The notes below the pieces were generated by a model that saw only the letters and a program-made list of their open reading frames with translations, had not been told where the DNA came from and searched no databases. A DNA stretch of 55,814 nucleotides from Patescibacteria group bacterium (GTDB taxonomy: Bacteria > Patescibacteriota > Patescibacteriia > UBA2591 > CALHIP01): assembly GCA_026417895.1 (NCBI GenBank), contig JAOACJ010000011.1, positions 1-55,814 on the forward strand, given 5' to 3'. Below are positions 7,745 through 15,975 of this stretch, in pieces (the stretch's first letter is position 1; every line of letters begins with the position of its first letter). The position numbers were made by a program, and so were the translations under genes.

Positions 7745-7795
7745 AGAAAGAATTTCAATAATTTTCTATTAACATTTTAGCAATTTTTTACCCCC

Positions 7796-7823
7796 TTGAC
7801 AAATTTTTATTTTTTGAGATAAT
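7796..7823 (+). promoter_or_regulatory. Sigma-70 promoter of the small membrane-protein gene
   Basis: TTGACA at 7796-7801, a 16-base spacer, and GATAAT at 7818-7823 (5 of 6 matches to TATAAT). Transcription would start near 7830, and an AGGAGGAAAA ribosome binding site follows before the ATG at 7849. Confidence 0.75.
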
Positions 7824-7848
7824 AGAAATAGAAAATTAAGGAGGAAAA

Positions 7849-8100
7849 ATGAAAAAAAAAATAAAAGAAAAAATTTTCTATATATCATTTGTAATTTTTT
7901 TTATCGGAATTATATTCTTTATCTGGTGGATCTATGGTTACCTCGTCGGTATTGGCGAAACGGCCATCGAAAAGATTTCTCCGCCTGTGGCAATACTTAT
8001 TCTCTTGATAGCTCTATGTTGTGGGCTGATAGCTGAGGAGTTAGAAGATCGCTTAGAAGATCGCCTCGACCACCCAGACAAGACTGACGAAAAAAAATAA
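7849..8100 (+). CDS. Small membrane protein, 83 residues, unknown function
   Basis: The predicted protein has a basic start (MKKKIKEK), two hydrophobic helices (about residues 9-33 and 43-61) and a charged C-terminus with the repeat EDRLEDRLDHPDKTDEKK. It has its own near-consensus promoter and an optimal GGAGG ribosome binding site, so it is probably expressed well. No family is recognised. Its stop codon is followed 8 bases later by a long GC-rich hairpin. It is one of only a few plus-strand genes in the first 20 kb. Confidence 0.75.
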   Translation: MKKKIKEKIFYISFVIFFIGIIFFIWWIYGYLVGIGETAIEKISPPVAILILLIALCCGLIAEELEDRLEDRLDHPDKTDEKK

Positions 8101-8108
8101 AATTAAAA

Positions 8109-8228
8109 GGGCTCAGGGATTTTCGGGGAGAGGTTTTCGGATTGATAAATTAAATGATAAATTAATAAATCTCCTCTCTCTGAATTTTCCCCAGAGCCCC
8201 CTTCTTCTTCCTATCAGCGTGTTAACAC
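8109..8228 (-). terminator. Long GC-rich hairpin with GTGTTAACAC palindrome (element A)
   Basis: Arms GGGCTC (8109-8114) and GAGCCC (8194-8199), with inner blocks GGGGAGAGG (8125-8133) against CCTCTC and CCCC (173-178, 189-192 of the same kb), form a long imperfect hairpin with an AT-rich loop. On the minus strand the hairpin is followed by TTTTAATTTTATTTTTTTT, a good intrinsic terminator for the mutM/thioredoxin-like operon reading through the tRNA region. Just before it on that strand lies the palindrome GTGTTAACAC (8219-8228) flanked by GCTGATA. A similar arrangement occurs at 48691-48819. Confidence 0.6.
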
Positions 8229-8238
8229 GTTAAAACGG

Positions 8239-8266
8239 TTGACGAGAAAAAAGAAAATGATAGAAT
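8239..8266 (+). promoter_or_regulatory. Promoter of tRNA-Pro(CGG)
   Basis: TTGACG at 8239-8244, a 16-base spacer and TAGAAT at 8261-8266. Transcription would begin about 8273, some 18 bases before the mature tRNA 5' end. Confidence 0.7.
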
Positions 8267-8290
8267 AGTTTTGTTGAGATAATTTTTTAT

Positions 8291-8353
<63 letters not shown>

Positions 8354-8362
<9 letters not shown>

Positions 8363-8869
8363 TTTTTTCTTTTTCAATAAGTTAAGCAACAAAAATAAAA
8401 AGATAATCGCCCCAGCAAAAATACCAATATTTTGCCAATTTAATTCTCTTTTTTTATCTTTGACAACTTTTATTTTCTCAATCGGTGAAGAACATTGGGC
8501 GATGGAACATCGCCTCACCTCTTCTTTAATCTGCCAGATAACTTGTTTATTGACGCCTTCAAGAGCTAAATGGCCGATAAAAACTACTGGCACGCCAGTT
8601 GGTTTAACCTGATAAGCTTCAGCTAAAGTGTTTAAAAGTTTTTGATTGAAAGGATGATGCCAAACTTCAAAAGCATTAATTTTTAACTGTGGATATTGCT
8701 CTTGAATTTCTTTTAAATGAACGGTCATTTGAGCGCAATAAGGGCAGCCTTCGCCATAAAAAAAATATAACTCAATTTGATTTTTGGCAAAAGCACATTG
8801 AGTTAATAAAAAATATAAATTACCAATGACTAAAATAATAAATAAAATAATTTTTCTGTAATTTGTCAT
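8354..8869 (-). CDS. Membrane-anchored thioredoxin-like protein
   Basis: 171 residues: an N-terminal hydrophobic segment (signal or anchor, residues 6-28), a thioredoxin-like fold with the redox motif GEGCPYC (CPYC, around residue 41), the cis-Pro loop TGVPVVFIG and a C-terminal transmembrane helix (about 146-165). Two more cysteines lie in RCSIAQC before the helix. A role as an extracytoplasmic thiol-disulfide protein is likely; the exact partner is unknown. It begins 13 bases after mutM and is probably co-transcribed with it. Its stop codon lies inside the convergent tRNA-Pro gene. Confidence 0.8.
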
Positions 8870-8882
8870 TGTTATTTAACAA

Positions 8883-9710
8883 TTATTTCTGACATTCTGG
8901 ACAAAAATAGGTACCTCGGCCAGCTAAAGTTATTCTCTTGATTCTATTACCACAACGAAAGCATTTTTTGCCTTGGCGGTCATAGACTTTTAAATGAGCA
9001 ACATACTCACCGGCCTTACCTTCGGCATCAAGATAGGCATCAACTGAAGAGCCACGGTATTTAATTGATTCTTTTAAAATTTTTAAAAGATAATGATATA
9101 AATCAGAAATTTCTTTTTCGCTAAGAGTTTTAACTATTCTGGTTGGTAAAATTTTTGCCCCCCAACAAGCTTCTTGCGCATAAACATTACCAACGCCAGC
9201 CAAAAAGGTTTGATCCATCAAAAGCGGTTTTATTTTTTGTCTTGGTTTTTTAGAAAGCAATTCTTTAAATTTTTCTAAAGTAAAATTTTTTTCTAATGGC
9301 TCAGGACCAAATCCTTCTTTTTGAAAATAATTTTCTAAATCTTGAGTTTTAATCAATTTTACCCAACCAAATTGACGAAAATCATGGTGGATAAGAAAAG
9401 TGTTGTCGTTAAATTCGTAGATAAGATGTGATTCTTTGTCTTGTTTTTCTAATTTTTTTTTAAAAATTATCCGACCGGTCAATTTTAGATGAATGACTAA
9501 AGAATAATTGTTGAGAAGTTCAATAATTAAAAGTTTGGCCCGTCGCCAAATTCTTTTAATTTTTGTGCCAACGACTATTTTTTCAAATTTTTTTGGCGCT
9601 ATCCCCTCGATTAACTTTGGTAGTTTAATTTGAATAGCCTTTATTTTTTTACCAATAATTTTTTCTTTAAGTTGATTAACAATCGTTTGAACTTCTGGCA
9701 ATTCTGGCAT
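8883..9710 (-). CDS. mutM: Formamidopyrimidine-DNA glycosylase (Fpg/MutM)
   Basis: 275 residues starting with the signature PELPEVQT; Pro2 is the catalytic nucleophile and Glu3 the general acid. The H2TH region (LLMDQTFLAGVGNVYAQEA) and the C-terminal zinc finger (CFRCGNRIKR...FCPECQK, four cysteines) are complete. The enzyme removes oxidised purines such as 8-oxoguanine and nicks the abasic site. Length is normal. The gene is followed closely by the thioredoxin-like gene. Confidence 0.97.
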   Translation of the reverse strand: MPELPEVQTIVNQLKEKIIGKKIKAIQIKLPKLIEGIAPKKFEKIVVGTKIKRIWRRAKLLIIELLNNYSLVIHLKLTGRIIFKKKLEKQDKESHLIYEFNDNTFLIHHDFRQFGWVKLIKTQDLENYFQKEGFGPEPLEKNFTLEKFKELLSKKPRQKIKPLLMDQTFLAGVGNVYAQEACWGAKILPTRIVKTLSEKEISDLYHYLLKILKESIKYRGSSVDAYLDAEGKAGEYVAHLKVYDRQGKKCFRCGNRIKRITLAGRGTYFCPECQK

Positions 9711-9764
9711 AAAGATTCTATTTAAATAAAAAATAATAGAAAATAGATAAAAGATTTTTTTGAT

Positions 9765-10325
9765 TTATATTTTTGATTTTTTTCTTTTGTCATTATATTG
9801 AAACTCTTCGCCGTGACCAGGATAAACTATCATTTCTGGCTTTAAAATTTGAGAAAGTTTATTTAAAGAATCCTTTAAATCCTCTTCAGAGCCGCCAGCT
9901 AAATCAGTTCGACCATAACCATTTTCAAAAAGTGTATCGCCGGTAAAAATTTCATTCTTACCTAATAAACAAATACTGCCGGCAGTATGGCCAGGGGTAT
10001 GAATAATTTTTAATGATTCTTGACCAATTTTTATTTCTTTTTTCTCAGTCAAATATTGATCGGCTGAAAAATTAAGAAAATTTTCTTCTTTTTTGTGGTA
10101 TAAGATTTTTGCTCCAGTCTTCTCTTTCAAGTTTTTAGCTGCTGAAACGTGGTCAAAATGATAATGAGTCAAAATGATATATTTTGGCCTAGCTTTCGTT
10201 TTTTTTATTTCTTCTAAAATTTTTTCTACTTCGTCGCCAGGATCAATGATTGCTAATTCGTTATTGGAATATATTAAGTAACAATTTGTTATAAGTGGTC
10301 CAACTTTAATCTTTTTAACTGCCAT
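9765..10325 (-). CDS. MBL-fold metallo-hydrolase (glyoxalase II-like)
   Basis: The metallo-beta-lactamase motif THYHFDHV (HxHxDH), the second-shell HTPGHTAGS and GDTLF, and the C-terminal YPGHG histidine are all present. The family includes hydroxyacylglutathione hydrolases and other thioester hydrolases; without the C-terminal glyoxalase II extension, the substrate is open. I chose the ATG at 10325 (MAVKKIKVGP); an ATG at 10331 and a TTG at 10340 lie upstream. It stands alone between nnrD and mutM on the same strand. Confidence 0.85.
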   Translation of the reverse strand: MAVKKIKVGPLITNCYLIYSNNELAIIDPGDEVEKILEEIKKTKARPKYIILTHYHFDHVSAAKNLKEKTGAKILYHKKEENFLNFSADQYLTEKKEIKIGQESLKIIHTPGHTAGSICLLGKNEIFTGDTLFENGYGRTDLAGGSEEDLKDSLNKLSQILKPEMIVYPGHGEEFQYNDKRKKSKI

Positions 10326-10405
10326 ACTCATCAAAATCAATTAAAATCTATTCCATAAAGTCTTAATTTTTACTGCGATCGTTATAAATTATAAGACGGG
10401 AAATT

Positions 10406-11239
10406 TTATAGGTTGTGGATTACTTTTGGGATAAACTCAAAAATGTCAGAGGCCAAAACACTTTCACCGTATTTTTTGGCCGCTAATTCGCCAGCCTTAC
10501 CATTAATATAAGCGGCCGCACAGGCTGATTCAAAAGGAGAAAAACCGCGGGCTAAAATGGCGCCACAAATACCAGCCAGAGTATCACCAAAACCACCCTT
10601 AGTCATAAAAACAGAACCAGTTCTATTAAAAACTGTTTCTCTGCCATCAGAAATAATATCAACGTGACCTTTGAGTAAAATTGTTAGACCTAATTTTTTT
10701 GCCCATCTTTCTACTTTTTCTCGACGGTCATCTACATTTGGCAAAACTTTTTCATTAGTTAAAATTTTAAATTCTCTAAGATGTGGTGTAATCACTGCTT
10801 TTTTATTTTTTAAAATTACCATTTCTTGTGCCACAGCATAAATGGCATCAGCGTCAATGACCATCGGCAAATTCGTTCTGGTAATAATTTCCTGAATAGC
10901 TTTTAAAGTTTTTTTGTTTCTTCCTAATCCTCCACCAATGACTAGCGAATTAAAATTTTGACTCATCTTTATAATTTCGGGAGTATGAGCTAACTCTAAA
11001 AAATCTCCTTCTAAAGGATAACAAATTAAGTCGGGAGCAAAAGTGGCGGCAATATCCATCGCTCTTTTGGGTCCGATAATAGTAATCAAATCTGCCCCGG
11101 CCCTTAAAGCACTCAGAGCATTAAAAACTGGTGAGCCAGAATATCTTTTTGAACCAGCAACAATTAAAACATAACCATGCTCGCCTTTATGCGTCCATGG
11201 TTTTCGTGGCAAGTAAATTTTTTTTAAAAGATTTTTCAT
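10406..11239 (-). CDS. nnrD: ADP-dependent NAD(P)H-hydrate dehydratase
   Basis: 277 residues of the YjeF C-terminal (ribokinase-like) family: HKGEHGYVLIVAGS at the start, the Asp-containing VIDADAI, TPHLREF, KGHVDIIS and the signature GGFGDTLAGICGAIL with the catalytic Asp. The enzyme repairs hydrated NADH/NADPH using ADP or ATP. No epimerase (YjeF-N) domain is attached, so NnrE would have to be elsewhere. AGGAAAA precedes the ATG. Confidence 0.92.
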   Translation of the reverse strand: MKNLLKKIYLPRKPWTHKGEHGYVLIVAGSKRYSGSPVFNALSALRAGADLITIIGPKRAMDIAATFAPDLICYPLEGDFLELAHTPEIIKMSQNFNSLVIGGGLGRNKKTLKAIQEIITRTNLPMVIDADAIYAVAQEMVILKNKKAVITPHLREFKILTNEKVLPNVDDRREKVERWAKKLGLTILLKGHVDIISDGRETVFNRTGSVFMTKGGFGDTLAGICGAILARGFSPFESACAAAYINGKAGELAAKKYGESVLASDIFEFIPKVIHNL

Positions 11240-11254
11240 TTTTTTCCTGTTAAT

Positions 11255-12016
11255 TTATCCAGCCAACCAACCACCGTCAACGACCAGAGTAGCACCGGTA
11301 ATGTAGTCCGCTTCTTCGGAGGCTAAAAAAACAGCGGCCGCAGCAATATCTTCAGGTTGACCAATTCTTCCTTTAGGAATTTGAGAGAGAATTGCCTGAC
11401 GAACTTTTTCATCTTCAGTCACGGGTTTAGCCATTTCCGTATCAATAGCCCCCGGCGAAATAGCATTGACATTGATACCTTTTGGCGTCAATTCTAAAGC
11501 TAAAGCTTCAGTAAAAGCAACAATACCGCCCTTTGAGGCACAATAATGAGTTAAATTTGGAAAACCAAAACCAACTTGACCCATGGCCACTGAAGCAATG
11601 TTAATAATTCTTCCCCAACCATTTTTAATCATTTCTTTGGCTACTGCTTGAGCACAAAGATAATAACCCTTCAAATTAACAGCCAAAACCTTATCCCAAT
11701 CTTCTTCGGTGATTGCCAAAAATGGTTTAAAAGGAGCAATACCGGCATTATTGACTAAAATATCAATTTTGCCAAATTTTTTGACAGTTTTTCTTACCAT
11801 TTCTTCAATTTCTTTTTTATTGGTCACATCACATTTCACCGCTAAACCATCAGAACCAATTTCTTTAATTTCTTCAACGACTTTTTGACAATCATTTTCA
11901 TCAAGATCAGAAACAACCACTTTAGCCCCGGCTTTAGCCATCATTAAAGCAATACCTCGACCAATGCCTCGTCGAGCGCCAGTGACAATAGCCACTTTGT
12001 TTTTTAGATCAAACAT
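11255..12016 (-). CDS. Short-chain dehydrogenase/reductase (FabG-like)
   Basis: Classical SDR features: the NAD(P) motif TGARRGIGRG, NNAG at the end of beta-4, the catalytic Ser in INIASVA, Tyr-x3-Lys in YCASKGG and the substrate-loop start SPGAIDTEMA. The acidic residue in VVSDLDE after beta-2 suggests NAD rather than NADP. The closest look is to 3-oxoacyl-ACP reductase or glucose dehydrogenase types; substrate not assignable. I chose the ATG at 12016 because the upstream start is a TTG; it begins 5 bases after the stop of the Mth938-like gene, so the two are coupled. Confidence 0.88.
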   Translation of the reverse strand: MFDLKNKVAIVTGARRGIGRGIALMMAKAGAKVVVSDLDENDCQKVVEEIKEIGSDGLAVKCDVTNKKEIEEMVRKTVKKFGKIDILVNNAGIAPFKPFLAITEEDWDKVLAVNLKGYYLCAQAVAKEMIKNGWGRIINIASVAMGQVGFGFPNLTHYCASKGGIVAFTEALALELTPKGINVNAISPGAIDTEMAKPVTEDEKVRQAILSQIPKGRIGQPEDIAAAAVFLASEEADYITGATLVVDGGWLAG

Positions 12017-12021
12017 AGAAT

Positions 12022-12363
12022 CTAACAAGTTAAGTGAAATAAACCAACAACCTTTTTATTTTTTGATTTATATTGATTATAAATTTTTATCGCTTGACCA
12101 GTTGGTTCAATAAAAAATTTAATTTTTTCTTTCTTTAAAAATTCTAAAGCATCAGGAGAAACTTCAGCTACTCCTGATTCACCGGTCCCAATGACAACAA
12201 TTTCTGGTTTTTGAGAAATGGCTTTCTCTAAATCATTCTTCTCAATGAGATGAGAAGAACTGCGCCACCAAGAGTGGACTTGATTATCGCAATCAATCCA
12301 AACATCTTGGTGATAATCTTTGCCATCGATGACAATGTTGCCAAAATGATAAGAATTAATCAT
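12022..12363 (-). CDS. Mth938-like domain protein
   Basis: 113 residues that match the Mth938/NDUFAF3 (DUF498) family along their length: SYHFGNIVIDGK, VVIGTGESG, VSPDALEFLK, IEPTGQAIKIYN and the closing GLFHLTC. The fold is known from structures; the biochemical role is not, although eukaryotic relatives help assemble respiratory complex I. It is tightly coupled to the downstream SDR gene. Confidence 0.88.
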   Translation of the reverse strand: MINSYHFGNIVIDGKDYHQDVWIDCDNQVHSWWRSSSHLIEKNDLEKAISQKPEIVVIGTGESGVAEVSPDALEFLKKEKIKFFIEPTGQAIKIYNQYKSKNKKVVGLFHLTC

Positions 12364-12389
12364 TTTATTTATTTTCTTTTATTTTTTAT

Positions 12390-13778
12390 CTATTTAATAC
12401 CTAATTCTTGAAGTTGTTTTTTATCAATTTCTGAGGGGGCGTCCATCATTAAATCTTTAGCATCTGAAGTTTTGGGGAAAGCAATAACTTCACGAATGTT
12501 TGGTTCATTGGCTAAAATGGCAACCAAACGATCAAGGCCAATAGCAATACCGCCGTGAGGCGGGGCACCATATTCTAAAGCTTCTAACAAATGACCAAAT
12601 TTGTTTTGAATCTCTTTTTCTGTTAGACCTAAAATTTTAAAAATTTTTTCTTGTAATTTTCTCTGATGAATTCTAATCGCCCCACCGCCAAGTTCAAAAC
12701 CATTGCAAACAAAATCATATTGTTTAGCCAAAACTTTGTCTGGATTCTTTTCTAAATATTCTAAATCTTGATCCTTGGGGGCAGTAAAGGGATTATGTTT
12801 GGCGACTAACCTTTGTTCTTCTTCAGAATATTCAAATAAAGGAAAATCAACAACAAAGCAAAAAGCCAACTCATTTTCATTTTTTTTCTCTCTTAAATCT
12901 GGTTTGTCAGAATAAAGTTTGGTTATTGCCTCTTGATAAGAAATTCTTGGAAAAGGAATTTGAAAAATTTTTTTCTCTGGAAAAAGGTTTTGAATTAAGT
13001 CAATAAAAAGTTCCTCAATTAAATTCATTATCTCATTTTCTTCAACAAAACTCATCTCTAGATCAAGTTGAGTAAATTCTGGTTGGCGATCAGCGCGTGG
13101 ATCTTCATCGCGAAAACAACGAGCAAATTGAAAATATTTTTCAAAACCAGCTATCATTAAAAGTTGTTTAAATTGCTGAGGGGCCTGAGGTAAAACATAA
13201 AACTTTCCTTTATGTAGACGCGAAGGAATCACAAATTCGCGGGCCCCTTCTGGTGTTCCTTTAGTAATATAAGGTGTTTCAATTTCCAAGAATCCTTTTT
13301 TGTCTAACCAATCTCGACAGAATTTAACCACTCGATGACGTAGAATTAAATTATTTTTCATTTTTTCACGACGGAGATCTAAGTACCGATACTTTAATCT
13401 TAACTCTTCTTTTGTTTCTTCTTTTTTTTCATCTTTAGAAATTTCAAAGGGAAGAGTTTTGGCTTCATTGAGAATTTGTAAATCTTCGGCTAAAACCTCA
13501 ATTTCCCCTGTTTCCAATTTTGGGTTAATGTCTTTTTCTGGTCTTTTTTTAACTTCTCCTTTTATAGAAACAACAAATTCTGGCTTCAATTCTTTTGCTT
13601 TTTGGTATATGACTTTATTTTTTGGTGTAAAAACGACTTGTACTAAACCACTTCTATCTCTTAATAAAATAAAGATCATCTGACCAATTTTTCTAACAAA
13701 ATGAACCCAGCCTTTTAATAAGACTCTTTCCTCTATTTTATTAAGTGTTTCTTGATTGAAAATTCTTTTCATATTCAT
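12390..13778 (-). CDS. aspS: Aspartyl-tRNA synthetase lacking the bacterial GAD insert
   Basis: Class II synthetase: N-terminal OB fold (LKGWVHFVRKIGQMIFILLR), motif 1 region, the bacterial AspRS strand YRYLDLRRE, motif 2 FRDEDPRADRQPEF, the QAPQQFKQLLM block and motif 3 GIAIGLDRLVAIL. Bacterial enzymes are about 590 residues; this is 462. The sequence passes from YSDKPDLREKK straight to ENELAFCFVVDFPLFEY, exactly where the roughly 110-residue GAD domain normally sits. The catalytic core looks intact. A second start ATG lies at 13772. The asnS-like gene ends 3 bases upstream, suggesting an operon charging Asp and Asn tRNAs. Confidence 0.93.
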   Translation of the reverse strand: MNMKRIFNQETLNKIEERVLLKGWVHFVRKIGQMIFILLRDRSGLVQVVFTPKNKVIYQKAKELKPEFVVSIKGEVKKRPEKDINPKLETGEIEVLAEDLQILNEAKTLPFEISKDEKKEETKEELRLKYRYLDLRREKMKNNLILRHRVVKFCRDWLDKKGFLEIETPYITKGTPEGAREFVIPSRLHKGKFYVLPQAPQQFKQLLMIAGFEKYFQFARCFRDEDPRADRQPEFTQLDLEMSFVEENEIMNLIEELFIDLIQNLFPEKKIFQIPFPRISYQEAITKLYSDKPDLREKKNENELAFCFVVDFPLFEYSEEEQRLVAKHNPFTAPKDQDLEYLEKNPDKVLAKQYDFVCNGFELGGGAIRIHQRKLQEKIFKILGLTEKEIQNKFGHLLEALEYGAPPHGGIAIGLDRLVAILANEPNIREVIAFPKTSDAKDLMMDAPSEIDKKQLQELGIK

Positions 13779-13781
13779 AAA

Positions 13782-15071
13782 TTAAGGCCTCAATCTATTT
13801 AATAGTCTGGGAAAAGGAATTGTCTCACGAACATGATCTAAACCACAAAGCCAGGCAATAGTTCTTTCAAGGCCTAAACCGAAACCTGAATGAGGTACTG
13901 AGCCATAGCGACGCAAATCTAAATACCATTGATATTCTTTTTTGGGCAAATTAAATTCTTTAATTTTTTCTTCTAAAATTTTTAGATCATCAATTCTTTG
14001 ACTTCCACCAATAATCTCACCATAACCTTCTGGTGCTAATAAGTCATCATTCAAAACATATCTTCGATCTTTTGGGTCTGGTTTCATATAAAAAGCTTTA
14101 ATTTTGGCCGGATATTTTTCGATAAAAACCGGCCGGTCAAAACTTTTGGATAAGATCGTTTCCTCATCACCACCAAAATCATCTCCCCATCGGATTTTTA
14201 TTCTTTTCTTTTTTAAGAGACTAACAGCCTCATCATAAGTAATTTTATAAAATGGTGATTTGATTTTTTTAAGGGGTTCTAAATTTCTTGCTAAGAGCAT
14301 TAATTCTTCTTTTCTATTTTCAAGTACTTTTTTGACGATATAACAAATCAATTCTTCTTGAATTTTCATATTTTCTGGATGTTCAACAAAGGCCATCTCT
14401 GCATCCATCATCCAGAATTCAATTAGATGACGACGAGTTTTTGATTTTTCAGCACGAAAAACCGGGCCAAAATCGTAGACCCGGTTTAAAGAATAAATTA
14501 AAGCTTCAAGATAGAGTTGTCCAGATTGAGTCAAATAGGCTTTTTCGCCAAAATAATCTGTTTTAAAAAGAGTCGTCGTTCCTTCACAGGCAGTAGGTGT
14601 CAAGATTGGTGTCTCTGTTAAAACAAAACTATTATTTCTCATAAATTCTCGAATCGCCCAAACAACTTCATCGCGAATTTTTAAAATTGCCTGCTGGCGA
14701 CGAGACCTTAGCCATAAATGGCGGTGGTCAAGCAAAAAATCTACCCCATGAGATTTTTTGCCTATCGGATAAAGGGAAGTAATTTGAAAAATTTTTAATT
14801 CCTTAACCGCCATTTCATAACCAGAAGGAGATCTTTTTTCTTGATACACCCTACCACTTATCTCAATACTTGATTCAATGGTTAGTTTTTTCGTCGCCCG
14901 CCAGGTTTTTTCATCAACATCTTTTTTTGAAACAACAGCCTGAATTTCTCCTGTCCCATCCCGAAATTGGAGAAAATAAATCGAGCCGGAAGAACGAAGG
15001 TTAAAAACCCAACCCTTTAAGATTACTTCTTGGTTTAAATATTGATGAATATGTTTTAGTAGAATATACAT
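13782..15071 (-). CDS. asnS: Asparaginyl-tRNA synthetase
   Basis: 429 residues with an OB-fold N-terminus (LKGWVFNLRSSGSIYFLQFR) and class IIb catalytic domain: PILTPTACEGTTTLF, AYLTQSGQLYLEAL, motif 2 FRAEKSKTRRHLIEFW and motif 3 GFGLGLERTIAWLCG followed by RETIPFPRL. EGTTTLF and the RHLxEFWMxDAE block are characteristic of AsnRS. Its presence suggests direct charging of tRNA-Asn rather than only transamidation. Start ATG at 15071; the next gene, aspS, follows after 3 bases. Confidence 0.93.
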   Translation of the reverse strand: MYILLKHIHQYLNQEVILKGWVFNLRSSGSIYFLQFRDGTGEIQAVVSKKDVDEKTWRATKKLTIESSIEISGRVYQEKRSPSGYEMAVKELKIFQITSLYPIGKKSHGVDFLLDHRHLWLRSRRQQAILKIRDEVVWAIREFMRNNSFVLTETPILTPTACEGTTTLFKTDYFGEKAYLTQSGQLYLEALIYSLNRVYDFGPVFRAEKSKTRRHLIEFWMMDAEMAFVEHPENMKIQEELICYIVKKVLENRKEELMLLARNLEPLKKIKSPFYKITYDEAVSLLKKKRIKIRWGDDFGGDEETILSKSFDRPVFIEKYPAKIKAFYMKPDPKDRRYVLNDDLLAPEGYGEIIGGSQRIDDLKILEEKIKEFNLPKKEYQWYLDLRRYGSVPHSGFGLGLERTIAWLCGLDHVRETIPFPRLLNRLRP

Positions 15072-15187
15072 AATAGAAAAAATCTAAATTCCTAAAAGTC
15101 TTGAATTTTATTAGTCACTGGAATTTATTACGATTTGGTATTTTCGGCTTTAGGATGTTTTTCAAATAATTGACTTGAAAATGAAAA

Positions 15188-15946
15188 CTACTTTACGCGA
15201 TAAACTAGGTTTATCTTCACTGTCACTTCTTGTTCACCGGGTTGGATAACTGGTGCGGCGGTAATAGCCCCACCACCAACACCTCCATAATCTTTCATTG
15301 TTTCTCCGCGAGGTACGGGATAAAAATAATCTTCATAAACATTAATCAACTTCTTTAATCTGAGACCGGTTTGCTGAGCAATTTTCTCTGCTTTTGCTTT
15401 AGCTCTTTTAATCGCTTCCGTTCGTGCTTTTTCACGAATTAATTCTGGGTCATCAATAGAAAACGAGAGGTCGCCAATTAAATTGGCACCTTTTTCCGCC
15501 GCCCTATCCATTACCTCACCAATTTTTTCAAAGTTTCTGATTTTGATCAAAACTTCTTGTTCTAAAAGATAACCTCTAAAAATTCTTTGTCCTTCTTTAG
15601 TCCATTCATAGCGAGGCGTCAAGTTGTACCGCGTCGTCTGAATGTCTTTTTCATCAATTCCTAAATTTTTTACTTCCTTTAAAACCGCATTCATTTTTTC
15701 GGTGTTTTCTTTAAGAACATCCTTAATCACCCAGCCTTCGGTCGTTACCCCTAACTTAATGAAAGCAATATCTGGTTTAGCAAAAACCTTGCCTTCAGCA
15801 CTGACAGTAATTTCGCGTGGATAATCAATGGATTTAAATTTAAAAACCGCGATGGCAGTAAAAAAACCCAAAAGGCCTAAAATTAAAACCAGTAAAGTAA
15901 TGAAAAGCCGATGAGAAAGCTCCAGTTTTTTTGTTTCTTGTTCCAT
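15188..15946 (-). CDS. SIMPL (DUF541) domain protein, membrane anchored
   Basis: 252 residues with an N-terminal hydrophobic anchor (about 13-34) and a SIMPL domain: ITVSAEGKVFAKPDIAFIKLGV, IQTTRYNLTPRYEW and a repeat-like end VTVKINLVYRVK. SIMPL proteins are widespread periplasmic or surface proteins forming ring-like assemblies in some cases; their biochemical role is poorly defined. The C-terminal region has a Gly-rich insert (GGVGGGAITAAP). It ends a run with the Ca/Na antiporter immediately upstream. Confidence 0.88.
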   Translation of the reverse strand: MEQETKKLELSHRLFITLLVLILGLLGFFTAIAVFKFKSIDYPREITVSAEGKVFAKPDIAFIKLGVTTEGWVIKDVLKENTEKMNAVLKEVKNLGIDEKDIQTTRYNLTPRYEWTKEGQRIFRGYLLEQEVLIKIRNFEKIGEVMDRAAEKGANLIGDLSFSIDDPELIREKARTEAIKRAKAKAEKIAQQTGLRLKKLINVYEDYFYPVPRGETMKDYGGVGGGAITAAPVIQPGEQEVTVKINLVYRVK

Positions 15947-15975
15947 AGGTATTAATTATTAATTATTAAATTATA

